Shown here: positions 49,334 to 58,929 of the stretch, piece after piece
Numbering within the stretch: the first letter of the stretch is position 1
How the letters are laid out: every line of letters begins with the position of its first letter
NCBI RefSeq assembly: GCF_029051685.1
Contig: NZ_JAACFT010000012.1
Location: forward strand, 1 to 64,000
From: Bradyrhizobium sp. CSA207
GTDB lineage: Bacteria > Pseudomonadota > Alphaproteobacteria > Rhizobiales > Xanthobacteraceae
Reading direction: 5' to 3'
DNA length: 64,000 nucleotides
Notes under the pieces: model-generated
Told to the model about the DNA's origin: nothing
Databases searched by the model: none
The model's input: only the letters and a program-made list of their open reading frames with translations
Program-made: the position numbers and the translations under genes

Positions 49334-50833
49334 GTGGATGGGGTGCTAGAACGGCACGGACGAGGTGATGGCCGCCGCCTGCGGGCTGCGCCGGCCGCGC
49401 TATGCCTTGTGCTGGGCACAGCCTTGGCTGGCTGCGGCGATATGGGCCGGTTCCAGACCGCTGCGACGACACCGACGATCGCGATGCCGAAGCCGAAGCC
49501 GGCGGTCGCCCAGACCCCGGCCACCGAAAAGGAGCACGAGCGCATCCTGGCGAGCTATGGCGGCACCTATGACGACCCCCGGCTCGAATCACTGGTCACC
49601 AAGACCGTCGAGCGGCTGGTCGCGGCGTCCGACCGTCCCGACCAGGGCTACAGGGTGACCATTCTCAATTCCGGCGCGGTCAACGCCTTTGCGCTACCGA
49701 ACGGGCAGCTCTATGTCACGCGCGGCCTGCTCGCGCTCGCCAGCGACACCTCGGAATTGTCTTCCGTGCTCAGCCACGAGATGGCGCATGTGCTGTCCAA
49801 GCACGCCGCGATGCGCGAGGACCAGGCGCGCCAGGCCGCGATCGTCACCCGCGTCGTCACCGACATGAGCAACGATCCCGATCTCACCGCGCTTGCGCTT
49901 GCCAAGACCAAACTCACCATGGCGAGCTTTTCGCGTAACCAGGAGTTCGAGGCCGACGCCGTCGGGGTAGGCCTTTCCGCGCGCGCGCATTTCGACCCCT
50001 ATGGCGCGTCGCGCTTTCTCTCGGCGATGGAGCGCAATGCGGAGCTCAAGGCCGGCAAGACCACGCTCGATCCGCGCGCACAGGATTTTACCTCGTCGCA
50101 TCCGGCTACCCCGGAGCGCGTGCAGAACGCGCAGACCATCGCGCGGCAGTACGCCGCGCCTGAAGGCGCCGAACGCGACCGCGAGACTTACCTCGCCGCG
50201 ATCGACAACCTCGTCTATGGCGAGGACCCCAGCGAAGGCTTCGTCCGCGGCCGGCGCTTTCTGCACCCAAAGCTCGGCTTCACCTTCCAGGCGCCGGACA
50301 ATTTTACGCTCGACAACACTGCGCAGGCCGTAATCGGCGTGCGCGACGGCGGCTCGCAGGCGATGCGCTTCGACGTCGTGCGGGTGCCGGCCGAGCAGTC
50401 GCTCGGCGACTACCTCAATTCGGGCTGGATGGAAGGCGTCGACAAGACCTCGACCGAGGATATCACCATCAACGGCTTTCCGGCCGCCTCCGCCACCGCC
50501 AAGGGCGACCAGTGGCAGTTCAAGGTCTACGCGCTACGCTTCGGCAGCGACGTCTACCGCTTCATCTTCGCCACGAGGCAGAAGTCGACCGAGAGCGAGC
50601 GCAACGCACGCGAGACCGTCAATTCGTTCCGCCGCCTGACCCTCGAGGAAATCCAGGCCGCCCGTCCGTTGCGCATCAAGGTGATCACGGTGCAGCCCGG
50701 CGACACCGTGGAATCACTCTCCCACCGCATGGCCGGCGTCGATCACCCGGCCGAGCGTTTTCGCGTGCTCAACGGCCTCGATCGCAACGCGCAGGTGAAG
50801 GTGCGCGACCGCGTGAAGGTCGTGGCGGATTGA
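49334..50833 (+). CDS. M48-family lipoprotein metalloprotease with C-terminal LysM-like domain
   Basis: A 499-residue protein. Residues 20-34 form a lipoprotein signal (ALCLVLGTALAGC, Cys34 lipidated). The zinc protease core follows: SSVLSHEMAHVLSKHAAM has HExxH with His148 and His152, and QEFEADAVG carries the third ligand Glu204. SHPATPERVQNAQ follows, as in BepA/YfgC-like envelope proteases. The C-terminal part (residues 250-435) has a beta-rich domain with GFTFQAPDNFTLDN. Residues about 455-499 form a LysM-like module (VQPGDTVESLSHRMAG...RFRVLNGLDR), which could hold the protein on peptidoglycan. A role in outer-membrane protein quality control is inferred. The start is GTG. Confidence 0.87.
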   Translation: MDGVLERHGRGDGRRLRAAPAALCLVLGTALAGCGDMGRFQTAATTPTIAMPKPKPAVAQTPATEKEHERILASYGGTYDDPRLESLVTKTVERLVAASDRPDQGYRVTILNSGAVNAFALPNGQLYVTRGLLALASDTSELSSVLSHEMAHVLSKHAAMREDQARQAAIVTRVVTDMSNDPDLTALALAKTKLTMASFSRNQEFEADAVGVGLSARAHFDPYGASRFLSAMERNAELKAGKTTLDPRAQDFTSSHPATPERVQNAQTIARQYAAPEGAERDRETYLAAIDNLVYGEDPSEGFVRGRRFLHPKLGFTFQAPDNFTLDNTAQAVIGVRDGGSQAMRFDVVRVPAEQSLGDYLNSGWMEGVDKTSTEDITINGFPAASATAKGDQWQFKVYALRFGSDVYRFIFATRQKSTESERNARETVNSFRRLTLEEIQAARPLRIKVITVQPGDTVESLSHRMAGVDHPAERFRVLNGLDRNAQVKVRDRVKVVAD

Positions 50834-50854
50834 CGCGCGGCCTCATAATCTGCC

Positions 50855-51000
50855 GTCGTCCCGGCGAAGGCCGGGACCCATAACCACAGGGAGCAATTTG
50901 GCGGATGCTCGTCGTTCGGGATTAAGACCATCCGCGTTCGATAGATCACGCGGTATGGGTCCCGGCCCCCGTGCGCAATTGCGCACTAGGCCGGGACGAC
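50855..51000. repeat. Dispersed inverted repeat, GTCGTCCCGGCGAAGGCC family (copy 5, with inserted palindrome)
   Basis: The left arm is as in copies 1, 3 and 4. The right arm is interrupted where CCTTCGCC would be: it holds the 16-base palindrome GTGCGCAATTGCGCAC at 50971-50986, after which GGCCGGGACGAC resumes. A short nested palindrome has thus replaced the loop bases of one arm. Confidence 0.8.
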
Positions 51001-51027
51001 ATCGCTTTCGTAGCTACAGCTGAAGCC

Positions 51028-52356
51028 CTAACCGCCCGCGTCCATGTCCCCCGCCTCGCGCTGGCCGCTGAGCCAGAGCGCCAGCAGGGTCCAGAACGCG
51101 CCGGAGAGCAGATAGGCACCCGAGGCGATGACGCCGAGATTGGTCGCGAGCAACAAAGCTGCGAGCGGAGCAAAGCCGGCGCCGAACAGCCAGGCCATGT
51201 CGGAGGTCAGCGCGGACGCCGTGTAGCGGTACATCTGCTTGAAGTTCGAGGCGATGGCGCCCGAGGACTGGCCGAAGGACAGGCCGAGCAGGATGAAGCC
51301 GATCACCATGTAGATGGTCTCGCCGAACGCGCCGGCATCGAGCAGCTGCGGGGCGAAGCCGCTATAGACCGCGATCGCGATCGCCGAGCCCATCAGCAGC
51401 GACTTGCGGCCGACACGGTCGGCGATGATGCCGGACAGCACGATCGCGCCGACCCCGAACACTGCGGCGACGATCTCGATGATCAAGAACCGCACCGGGC
51501 TTTCGCGGGTGAACAGGAACACCCAGGACAGCGGAAACACCGTGACCATGTGGAACAGCGCGAAGCTCGCCAGCGGCGCGAACGCCCCCAGCATGATGTT
51601 GTGGCCTTCGTGGGCGACGGTGTCGGAGATGCGCGACGGCTGCAATTCGCGGGTCTCGAACAGCGAAGCATATTCCTCCGTCGTCACCATGCGCAGGCGG
51701 GCGAACAGCGCCACGACGTTGATGGCAAACGCAACGAAGAACGGGTAGCGCCAGCCCCAGTCGAAGAAATCATCGGCCGAGAGATTGCCGGCGAAATAGG
51801 CGAACAGCGCGCTCGCCACGATCAGCCCGAGCGGCGCCCCCAACTGCGGCACCATGGCGTACCAGCCGCGCTTCGAGGGCGGCGCATTCAGCGCCAGCAG
51901 CGAGGCCAGACCGTCCCAGGCACCGCCCCAGGCCAGACCCTGCGCGATCCGCGCCAGCGCCAGCAGCCAGATCGCGGCGCTGCCGATCTCGCGATAACCC
52001 GGCAGGAACGCGATCGCGACGGTCGCGGTGCCGAGCAGGAACAGCGCCGAGATCAGCTTGGCCGTCTTGCCGTACTCGCGGTCCACCGTCATGAAAATGA
52101 CGGTGCCGATCGGCCGGGCCATGAAGGCCAGCGCAAAGATCGTGAAGGAATAAAGCGTTCCGGTGAGTTCGCTCGCGAACGGGAACACCAGGCGCGGGAA
52201 TACGATCACCGAGGCGATCGCGAAGACGAAGAAGTCGAAGAATTCCGATGTGCGGCCGATGATGACGCCGATGGCGATCTCGCCGGCACTGGCCTGATCG
52301 TGGCCGTGCTCGCCGGAGTGGAGGTCTGCCATTGCGGGGGTCTGTGCCGTCGCCAT
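51028..52356 (-). CDS. MFS transporter, metabolite:H+ symporter (MHS) type
   Basis: A 442-residue inner-membrane transporter with about twelve hydrophobic helices. The MHS-family traits are IAIGVIIGRTSEFFDFFVFAIASVIVFP (in part) at the first helix and the MARPIGTVIFMTVDREYGKTAK loop between helices 2 and 3. The GLAWGGAWDGLASLLALNAPPSKRGWYAM segment contains a second typical loop. ADRVGRKSLLMGSA repeats the motif in the second half. Substrates of the family include organic acids and osmolytes; here unknown. ATG 52356 is preferred over upstream codons, which lie in the shared intergenic region. It is divergent from cyoA, with a perfect palindrome between. Confidence 0.9.
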   Translation of the reverse strand: MATAQTPAMADLHSGEHGHDQASAGEIAIGVIIGRTSEFFDFFVFAIASVIVFPRLVFPFASELTGTLYSFTIFALAFMARPIGTVIFMTVDREYGKTAKLISALFLLGTATVAIAFLPGYREIGSAAIWLLALARIAQGLAWGGAWDGLASLLALNAPPSKRGWYAMVPQLGAPLGLIVASALFAYFAGNLSADDFFDWGWRYPFFVAFAINVVALFARLRMVTTEEYASLFETRELQPSRISDTVAHEGHNIMLGAFAPLASFALFHMVTVFPLSWVFLFTRESPVRFLIIEIVAAVFGVGAIVLSGIIADRVGRKSLLMGSAIAIAVYSGFAPQLLDAGAFGETIYMVIGFILLGLSFGQSSGAIASNFKQMYRYTASALTSDMAWLFGAGFAPLAALLLATNLGVIASGAYLLSGAFWTLLALWLSGQREAGDMDAGG

Positions 52357-52448
52357 GCGTAGCGCCCTTAACGTCCTGAAAACCAATGCCGACCGCCCGG
52401 CGGGTGCCGGGCAATCTGGACTTGTCTGGCGCAACATTCCGCACTGCA

Positions 52449-52471
52449 ACATTGGACAAATTGTCCAATGT
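52449..52471. promoter_or_regulatory. Perfect 11+1+11 palindrome upstream of cyoA
   Basis: The arms ACATTGGACAA and TTGTCCAATGT are perfect inverted copies around a single A. It lies 68 bases before the cyoA GTG and 93 bases before the MFS start. The core TTGGACAA-TTGTCCAA has the look of a dimeric repressor or activator site. A preceding GCAACATT appears twice (52431-52456), overlapping its left arm. The binder is unknown. Confidence 0.75.
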
Positions 52472-52538
52472 CCGGATTGCTGCGCCGCAGCTACCCCTTG
52501 GCCCCGCAAAGGAAACTCATTCTCATAAGGCTCAGCCC

Positions 52539-53699
52539 GTGTCTCGTCTCAAGATCCTGGCGTTACTACCCTTGGCAGTTGCGCTAAGCGGTTGCAACTA
52601 CATCGTGCTGGCGCCAGCCGGCGATATCGCTGCCCAGCAGCGCGACCTCGTCATCATCTCCACCGTCCTGATGCTCCTGATCGTCGTCCCCGTGATGGCG
52701 CTGACGGTGCTGTTCGCCTGGCGCTACCGCCAGACCAACACGAGCGCGCGCTATGAGCCGGATTGGGATCACTCGACCAAGCTCGAGCTGGTGATCTGGT
52801 CGGCGCCGCTGCTGATCATCGTCTGCCTGGGTGCGCTGACCTGGATGGGCACGCATCTGCTCGATCCCTACCGCACGCTCGGCCGCATCAACGCGGATCG
52901 CGCCGTGGATCAGTCCAGGGCCCCGCTCGAGGTCGACGTCGTCGCGCTCGACTGGAAATGGCTCTTTATCTATCCGGATTACGGCATCGCCACCGTCAAC
53001 GAGCTTGCGGCACCGGTCGATCGCCCGATCAACTTCCGCATCACCGCATCCTCGGTGATGAACTCGTTCTACATCCCCGCGCTGGCCGGCCAGATCTACG
53101 CGATGCCGGGCATGGAGACCAAGCTCCACGCCGTGGTGAACCATTCCGGCACCTACAAGGGTTTTTCGGCGAATTACAGCGGTGCCGGTTTCTCCGGCAT
53201 GCACTTCGCCTTCCATGCCCTCGACGACAAGGGCTTTGACGGCTGGATCGCCGGCGCCAAATCGGCCGGCAGCACGCTCGGCCGCGCCGAATATCTCCAG
53301 CTCGAGAAGCCGAGCCAGAACGAGCCGGTGCGGCGCTACGGCACCATCGATTCCGATCTCTATCGCCTGATCCTCAACATGTGCGTCGAGACCGGCAAGA
53401 TGTGCCAGAGCGAGATGATGGCGATCGACGCCAAGGGCGGCCTCGGTCATGAGGGCCTCAACAACACCCTGCCGCTGGCCTACGACAAGTACGCCCGCCG
53501 CGGCACCGCGCTTGGCGGCGAGCCGACCTTTGTCGCCGGCACCTGCACGCCCGAGGCGCCGCAGGGCCAGACGACGGCGGCCATCAAGGCGCCGCTCGAC
53601 ACCGCGCCGCTGCTCGGCGCCGGCCTGAAGCGCCCGACCTTCGCGCCGCTCAAGTCTTCGTCCTTCTTCTTCGGACAATTTCCGAAGTCAGACTCCTAA
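52539..53699 (+). CDS. cyoA: Cytochrome bo-type ubiquinol oxidase subunit II
   Basis: A 386-residue lipoprotein-anchored subunit II. The N-terminal [13 protein letters not shown] contains a lipobox (Cys residue 19), and two membrane helices follow ([27 protein letters not shown] and [19 protein letters not shown], in part). The periplasmic cupredoxin domain ([62 protein letters not shown], in part) lacks the CuA-binding cysteines. That marks it as a quinol rather than cytochrome c oxidase. The start is GTG 52539. It is the first gene of the cyo operon. The C-terminal 60 residues are Pro/Ala/Thr-rich, typical of alphaproteobacterial CyoA. Confidence 0.95.
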   Translation: MSRLKILALLPLAVALSGCNYIVLAPAGDIAAQQRDLVIISTVLMLLIVVPVMALTVLFAWRYRQTNTSARYEPDWDHSTKLELVIWSAPLLIIVCLGALTWMGTHLLDPYRTLGRINADRAVDQSRAPLEVDVVALDWKWLFIYPDYGIATVNELAAPVDRPINFRITASSVMNSFYIPALAGQIYAMPGMETKLHAVVNHSGTYKGFSANYSGAGFSGMHFAFHALDDKGFDGWIAGAKSAGSTLGRAEYLQLEKPSQNEPVRRYGTIDSDLYRLILNMCVETGKMCQSEMMAIDAKGGLGHEGLNNTLPLAYDKYARRGTALGGEPTFVAGTCTPEAPQGQTTAAIKAPLDTAPLLGAGLKRPTFAPLKSSSFFFGQFPKSDS

Positions 53700-53710
53700 A
53701 GAGAGCACGC

Positions 53711-55708
53711 ATGTCTCCTGATCTTCTCAAGCTCATCTTTGGCCGGCTCACCATCGAATCGCTGCCGCTGCACGAGCCGATCGTGGTCGGCACCTTTGCG
53801 GTGGTCGCGACCGGCGGCCTCGTCATGTTCGCTGGTCTCACCTATTTCCGTGTGTGGGGCTATCTGTGGCGCGAGTGGTTCACCAGCGTCGACCACAAGC
53901 GCATCGGCATCATGTACATGATCCTCGGCATCGTGATGCTGCTGCGCGGCTTCGCCGACGCGCTGATGATGCGATTGCAGCAGGCGCTCGCCTTTGGCGG
54001 CTCCGAGGGCTACCTCAACGCCCATCACTACGACCAGGTCTTCACCGCCCACGGCGTGATCATGATCTTCTTCGTGGCGATGCCGCTGGTCACCGGCCTG
54101 ATGAACTTCGTCGTGCCGCTCCAGATCGGCGCGCGCGACGTGTCGTTCCCGTTCCTGAACAATTTCAGCTTCTGGATGACGGTCGGCGGCGCGGTGCTGG
54201 TGATGGCCTCGCTGTTCATCGGCGAATTCGCCCGCACCGGCTGGCTGGCTTATCCGCCGCTGTCGAACATCGGCTACAGTCCGGACGTCGGCGTCGACTA
54301 TTACATATGGGGACTGCAGGTCGCGGGCGTCGGCACGACGCTGTCCGGCATCAACCTGATCTGCACCATCGTCAAGCTGCGGGCGCCGGGCATGACCATG
54401 ATGCGGATGCCGGTCTTCACCTGGACCTCGCTCTGCACCAACGTGCTGATCGTCGCCTCCTTCCCGGTTCTGACCGTCGTGCTCGCGCTGCTCTCGCTCG
54501 ATCGCTACGTCGGCACCAACTTCTTCACGAACGATTTCGGCGGCAGCCCAATGATGTACGTGAACCTGATCTGGATCTGGGGCCATCCCGAGGTCTACAT
54601 CCTGGTTCTCCCCGCGTTCGGCATCTTCTCCGAAGTGACCTCGACCTTCTCGGGCAAGCGGCTGTTCGGCTACACCTCGATGGTCTACGCCACGGTGGTC
54701 ATCACCATCCTGTCGTATCTGGTCTGGCTGCACCACTTCTTCACGATGGGGTCGGGCGCCAGCGTCAACTCGTTCTTCGGCATCACCACGATGATCATCT
54801 CGATCCCGACGGGCGCGAAGATGTTCAACTGGCTGTTCACGATGTATCGCGGCCGGATTCGCTTCGAGCTGCCGATGATGTGGACGATCGCCTTCATGCT
54901 GACCTTCGTGCTCGGCGGCATGACCGGCGTTCTGCTCGCGGTGCCGCCGGCCGACTTCGTGCTCCACAATAGCCTGTTCCTGATCGCGCACTTCCACAAC
55001 GTGATCATCGGCGGCGTCGTGTTCGGCGCATTCGCCGGCATCGGCTACTGGTTCCCGAAGGCGTTCGGCTTCAAGCTCGATCCGTTCTGGGGCAAGCTGT
55101 CGTTCTGGTTCTGGGTCACCGGCTTCTACCTCGCCTTCATGCCGCTCTATGTGCTCGGCCTGATGGGCGTGACCCGGCGCCTGCGCGTGTTCGACGATCC
55201 GAGCCTGCAGATCTGGTTCATCGTCGCCGGCATCGGCGCTTTCCTGGTCTTCCTCGGCATCCTCTCGATGCTGATGCAGTTCGCCGTCAGCTTCCTCAAG
55301 CGCGAGCAGCTCAAGGACGTCACCGGCGATCCCTGGGATGCGCGCACGCTGGAATGGGCGACCTCCTCGCCGCCGCCGGCCTACAACTTCGCCTTCACCC
55401 CCGTCGTTCACGACAATGACGCGTGGTGGGACATGAAGAAGCGCGGCTACGTCCGTCCGCTTCTCGGCTTCAAACCGATCCACATGCCGAGCAACACCGG
55501 CACCGGCATCATCCTCGCCGGCTTCGCCACCGCGATGGGATTCGGCCTGATCTGGTACATGTGGTGGCTTGCGGCTGCGAGCTTCATCGCGTTGCTCGCC
55601 GTCGGAATCGGCCACACCTTCAACTATCACCGCGACTTCGACATCCCGGCCGACGAGGTCATCCGGACCGAAGACGCGCGCACCAAACTGCTCGCCGGAG
55701 CCAAGTAA
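53711..55708 (+). CDS. cyoB: Cytochrome bo-type ubiquinol oxidase subunit I
   Basis: A 665-residue catalytic subunit with fifteen predicted membrane helices and nearly the E. coli length. [15 protein letters not shown] carries a heme-ligand His. [22 protein letters not shown] holds the CuB His and the cross-linked His-Tyr pair. [12 protein letters not shown] has the two further CuB histidines, and [13 protein letters not shown] carries the high-spin and low-spin heme His pair. It reduces O2 to water, pumps protons, and takes electrons from ubiquinol. ATG 53711 follows cyoA by 11 bases; the stop directly abuts cyoC. Confidence 0.97.
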   Translation: MSPDLLKLIFGRLTIESLPLHEPIVVGTFAVVATGGLVMFAGLTYFRVWGYLWREWFTSVDHKRIGIMYMILGIVMLLRGFADALMMRLQQALAFGGSEGYLNAHHYDQVFTAHGVIMIFFVAMPLVTGLMNFVVPLQIGARDVSFPFLNNFSFWMTVGGAVLVMASLFIGEFARTGWLAYPPLSNIGYSPDVGVDYYIWGLQVAGVGTTLSGINLICTIVKLRAPGMTMMRMPVFTWTSLCTNVLIVASFPVLTVVLALLSLDRYVGTNFFTNDFGGSPMMYVNLIWIWGHPEVYILVLPAFGIFSEVTSTFSGKRLFGYTSMVYATVVITILSYLVWLHHFFTMGSGASVNSFFGITTMIISIPTGAKMFNWLFTMYRGRIRFELPMMWTIAFMLTFVLGGMTGVLLAVPPADFVLHNSLFLIAHFHNVIIGGVVFGAFAGIGYWFPKAFGFKLDPFWGKLSFWFWVTGFYLAFMPLYVLGLMGVTRRLRVFDDPSLQIWFIVAGIGAFLVFLGILSMLMQFAVSFLKREQLKDVTGDPWDARTLEWATSSPPPAYNFAFTPVVHDNDAWWDMKKRGYVRPLLGFKPIHMPSNTGTGIILAGFATAMGFGLIWYMWWLAAASFIALLAVGIGHTFNYHRDFDIPADEVIRTEDARTKLLAGAK

Positions 55709-56338
55709 ATGACGATCGCTGTCAATCCCACCCAATCGGGCGAGCCGATCTTCTACCTCGCCGACGAACATCCGCATCCGGAAGGCTGGAGCACCTCGCT
55801 CGGCTTCTGGATCTATCTGATGAGCGACTGCCTCATCTTCGCGATCCTGTTCGCCACCTTCGGCGTGCTCGGCGGCAATTATGCCGCCGGCCCGGCGCCG
55901 AAGGATCTGTTCGACCTGTCGCTGGTCGCGGTGAACACCTCGATGCTGCTGCTGTCGTCGATCACCTATGGCTTTGCCATGCTGACGATGGCGCAGAACC
56001 GCATCGGCGCGACGCAGATGTGGCTGGCGGTCACCGGCCTGTTCGGCCTCGCCTTCATCGGCATCGAGCTCACCGAGTTCGCCCACATGATCCATGAAGG
56101 CGCAACGCCGCAACGCAGCGCCTTCCTGTCCGCCTTCTTCACGCTGGTCGGCACCCACGGCCTGCACGTTTCCTGCGGCCTGATCTGGCTGGTGACCTTG
56201 ATGGTGCAGGTCTGGAAGTTCGGCCTGATCGAGGCCAACCGCCGTCGCCTGATGTGCCTGTCGATGTTCTGGCATTTCCTCGACGTCGTCTGGATCGGCG
56301 TCTTCACCTTCGTCTATCTCCTGGGAGTTCTGCGATGA
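55709..56338 (+). CDS. cyoC: Cytochrome bo-type ubiquinol oxidase subunit III
   Basis: A 209-residue membrane subunit with five helices. SLGFWIYLMSDCLIFAILFATFGVL opens the first, followed by MLLLSSITYGFAMLTMA, LAFIGIELTEFAHMIHEG with the conserved acidic residues, and TLVGTHGLHVSCGLIWLVTLMVQ with the His motif of subunit III. It stabilises subunit I. The start immediately follows the cyoB stop, and the stop overlaps the cyoD start (ATGA). Confidence 0.96.
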   Translation: MTIAVNPTQSGEPIFYLADEHPHPEGWSTSLGFWIYLMSDCLIFAILFATFGVLGGNYAAGPAPKDLFDLSLVAVNTSMLLLSSITYGFAMLTMAQNRIGATQMWLAVTGLFGLAFIGIELTEFAHMIHEGATPQRSAFLSAFFTLVGTHGLHVSCGLIWLVTLMVQVWKFGLIEANRRRLMCLSMFWHFLDVVWIGVFTFVYLLGVLR

Positions 56339-56709
56339 ACACCGACACCCACGCCGTCCACGCGGACCATCATCACGACGACCATTCGCACGGCTCGCTG
56401 TCGACCTACCTGCTCGGCTTCGTGCTTTCGGTCGTGCTCACCGCGATCCCGTTTTGGCTGGTGATGAGCGGTGCACTTCCGAGCAAGCAGATCACCGCGC
56501 TCGTCATTATGGCGTTCGCGGTGGTGCAGATCGTCGTGCACATGATCTACTTCCTGCACATGAACACCAAGTCCGAGAACGGCTGGAGCATGATGGCGCT
56601 GATCTTCACCATCGTCATGGTCGTGATCGCACTGTCCGGTTCGCTTTGGGTGATGAGCCACCTCAACAGCAACATGATGCCGATCCATCAGATGACCGGG
56701 ATGAAGTGA
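56335..56709 (+). CDS. cyoD: Cytochrome bo-type ubiquinol oxidase subunit IV
   Basis: A 124-residue subunit with three membrane helices. The first 20 residues are strikingly His/Asp-rich (HAVHADHHHDDHSHG), beyond what most CyoD proteins carry, and may bind metal. STYLLGFVLSVVLTAIPFWLVMSGALPS, LVIMAFAVVQIVVHMIYFLHM and LIFTIVMVVIALSGSLWVMSHL follow. It is an assembly and stability subunit. The gene overlaps cyoC at the start and the SURF1-type gene at its stop. Confidence 0.93.
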   Translation: MNTDTHAVHADHHHDDHSHGSLSTYLLGFVLSVVLTAIPFWLVMSGALPSKQITALVIMAFAVVQIVVHMIYFLHMNTKSENGWSMMALIFTIVMVVIALSGSLWVMSHLNSNMMPIHQMTGMK

Positions 56710-57566
56710 GCGAGGCCGTGACAGGCAAGGCAAAGGGCGCGCGCGGCAAGGCTGCGCGTCCCCCTTTGTGGCTCACGGTCGTCTCGCTCACGGCTTTCGC
56801 GCTGCTGATCGGCCTCGGCGTCTGGCAGATCGAACGCCGCGCCTGGAAGCTAGCGCTGATCGACCGTGTCGAGCAGCGCGTCCATGCCGCCGCACAGCCG
56901 ATCCCCTCGCCGACATCGTGGCCGACGGTCACCGCCGCAAGCGATGAATACAGGCACGTCGCCGTCACCGGCCGCTTCCTGCATGACCGCGAGGCGCCGG
57001 TCCAGGCCGTTACCGAGGAAGGCCCCGGCTATTGGGTGCTGACGCCGCTCCGGCGCGACGACGGCACGCTGGTCCTGATCAATCGCGGCTTCGTTCCGTC
57101 CGAGCGGCGCGACGCATCGACGCGACAGGAAGGCAATCGGCAAGGCCAGGTCCAAGGCCAGGTCAAAGACCATGTCAAAGTCACCGGCCTGCTCCGGATG
57201 AGCGAGCCGAAAGGTGGCTTCCTGAGGACCAACGACCCCGTTCACGACCGCTGGTATTCGCGGGACGTCGCCGCAATCGCCGCCGCGCGGGACCTGCACG
57301 ACATCGCCCCATTCTTCATCGATGCCGACGCCGGATCACAATCCGGCGGCGGTCCAATCGGCGGATTGACCGTGGTCCGCTTTCCCAATAACCACCTGAT
57401 CTACGCGCTGACGTGGTTTGCCCTCGCTTTCATGCTGGCCGGTAAACTTTTCGTCACATTCGGCGGCGGGCTGTTCCGGGGCAGGCGCTTCGTCCACGAA
57501 CCGGCCGGCGATAGCGCCGCCCGCAGGACGGGATCAGATGCTGGAACGATCGTCGAGCCGACCTGA
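56706..57566 (+). CDS. SURF1-family oxidase assembly protein
   Basis: A 286-residue protein. SURF1 features are the N-terminal membrane helix PLWLTVVSLTAFALLIGLGVWQIERRAWKLALI (in part), the periplasmic AVTGRFLHDREAPVQ and GYWVLTPLRRDDGTLVLINRGFVP region, and the C-terminal helix NHLIYALTWFALAFMLAG. SURF1 proteins help insert heme a in aa3-type oxidases; some alphaproteobacterial homologues serve quinol oxidases. Here it follows cyoD with a GTG start overlapping the stop, which points to the bo-type oxidase. The region QGQVQGQVKDHVK shows a short repeat, unlike its neighbours. Confidence 0.9.
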   Translation: MSEAVTGKAKGARGKAARPPLWLTVVSLTAFALLIGLGVWQIERRAWKLALIDRVEQRVHAAAQPIPSPTSWPTVTAASDEYRHVAVTGRFLHDREAPVQAVTEEGPGYWVLTPLRRDDGTLVLINRGFVPSERRDASTRQEGNRQGQVQGQVKDHVKVTGLLRMSEPKGGFLRTNDPVHDRWYSRDVAAIAAARDLHDIAPFFIDADAGSQSGGGPIGGLTVVRFPNNHLIYALTWFALAFMLAGKLFVTFGGGLFRGRRFVHEPAGDSAARRTGSDAGTIVEPT

Positions 57567-58929
57567 CGACGGAAAGTCGCCTTTGCGAGGCGAGTTGGCC
57601 GTCACACTGCAATCGCAGGCGGACGCGCGCAGCGAGCTGATTGGCGCGGCTCCGACCGACGACGAAACCAACCGCAAGAACATGGCGCTGCTGATCCAGC
57701 TGCGCTGGACCGCAGTGGTCGGCCAGATCGTGACCATCGGCGGCGTGCATTTCTGGCTCGGCATTCCGCTGCCGCTCGCCCGGATGGGCGCGGTGATCGG
57801 TGCGCTGGTGCTGCTCAACGTCTCGAGCCTGGTCTGGGTACGCCATCGGGCCGCGATTACCAACAACGAGCTCTTGGTTGCGCTGATGCTGGATGTCGCG
57901 GCCCTGACCGCGCAGCTCTACCTCAGCGGCGGCGCCACCAATCCCTTCACCTCGCTGTTCCTGCTTCAGGTGACGCTAGGCGCGGTGCTGCTCGATGCCC
58001 GTTCGACCTGGTCGCTGGTCGCGCTGACCTGCGCCAGCTTCGTCTGGCTGACGCTGGCCTACCGGCCGCTCGAGCTGCCGCCCAATCCGCTCAGCGAAAC
58101 CTACAGCCTCACCGTTGCCGGCATGCTTTTGGGTTTCGTCCTCAACGCCGTGCTGCTGGTCGTGTTCGTCACCCGCATCAATCGGAACCTGCGCGAACGC
58201 GACGCGCATCTGGCGGCGCTGCGCCAGCATGCAGCCGAGCAGGATCACATCGTCCGCATGGGCCTGCTCGCGTCCGGCGCCGCGCATGAGCTCGGCACGC
58301 CGCTCGCGTCGCTCTCCGTCATCCTCGGCGACTGGCGCCGCATGCCGAATCTCGCCGCCGACCAGGAGCTCGCCGAGGATCTCGCCGAGATGGAGACCTC
58401 GCTGCAGCGCTGCAAGTCGATCGTCACCGGCATTCTGGTCTCGGCCGGCGAAGCGCGCGGTGAAGGCTCGTCGCCGACGACGGTGACGGCCTTCGTCACC
58501 GCATTGGTCGAGGAATGGCGCAACGCACGCTCGGCACGCACGCTGTATTTCGTCAACACGTTCGGCGAGGACGTCGCGATCGTCTCCGACGTGGCGCTGA
58601 AGCAGGTCATCTTCAACGTGCTCGACAATGCCTATGAGGTCTCGCGCGAGTGGGTGGAACTCGTGGCCGAGCGCGAGGGCGACAATCTCGTGCTCTCGAT
58701 CAGCGACCGCGGCCCGGGCTTTGCGCCGGAGATGCTGGCACAGCTCGGAAAGCCCTATCACTCCAGCAAGGGCCGCGCCGGCGGCGGGCTCGGCCTGTTC
58801 CTGGTGGTGAACGTGGTGCGCAAGCTCGGCGGCAGCGTCACCGCCGAGAACCACCGGAAGCGCGGCGCCACCGTCCGCCTCACGCTGCCGCTCGCAACGC
58901 TCGCGATCGGAGGCAGCTTTGACGTCTGA
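57538..58929 (+). CDS. regB: RegB/PrrB/ActS-type redox sensor histidine kinase
   Basis: A 463-residue membrane kinase. Six or so hydrophobic helices lie between residues 50 and 215. The quinone-interacting heptapeptide GGATNPF is at 131-137, as in RegB. The H-box ASGAAHELGTPLASLS puts the phospho-His at 250. Cys292 in LQRCKSIV corresponds to the redox-active cysteine of RegB by position. The N-box (VIFNVLDNAYEVS) and G-box (DRGPGFAPEML, GGGLGLFLVVNV) follow. It should report the ubiquinone redox state to RegA. It overlaps the SURF1 gene by 29 bases and the RegA gene by 11, so the sensor is in the same transcript as the oxidase. Confidence 0.92.
   Translation: MLERSSSRPDDGKSPLRGELAVTLQSQADARSELIGAAPTDDETNRKNMALLIQLRWTAVVGQIVTIGGVHFWLGIPLPLARMGAVIGALVLLNVSSLVWVRHRAAITNNELLVALMLDVAALTAQLYLSGGATNPFTSLFLLQVTLGAVLLDARSTWSLVALTCASFVWLTLAYRPLELPPNPLSETYSLTVAGMLLGFVLNAVLLVVFVTRINRNLRERDAHLAALRQHAAEQDHIVRMGLLASGAAHELGTPLASLSVILGDWRRMPNLAADQELAEDLAEMETSLQRCKSIVTGILVSAGEARGEGSSPTTVTAFVTALVEEWRNARSARTLYFVNTFGEDVAIVSDVALKQVIFNVLDNAYEVSREWVELVAEREGDNLVLSISDRGPGFAPEMLAQLGKPYHSSKGRAGGGLGLFLVVNVVRKLGGSVTAENHRKRGATVRLTLPLATLAIGGSFDV

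Noticed and set aside
53696..56275. A very long open frame on the minus strand opposite cyoB and cyoC, about 859 codons
   Set aside because: It is fully antisense to two unmistakable oxidase genes. Its product is a low-complexity Glu/His/Arg/Asp-rich sequence with no domain, as expected from the reverse reading of a high-GC coding region.
56706..57566. Reading the SURF1 gene as proof of an aa3-type cytochrome c oxidase
   Set aside because: The neighbouring subunit II lacks CuA ligands and all four cyo subunits are present, so the operon encodes a quinol oxidase. Whether heme a or o is used cannot be told from this sequence.
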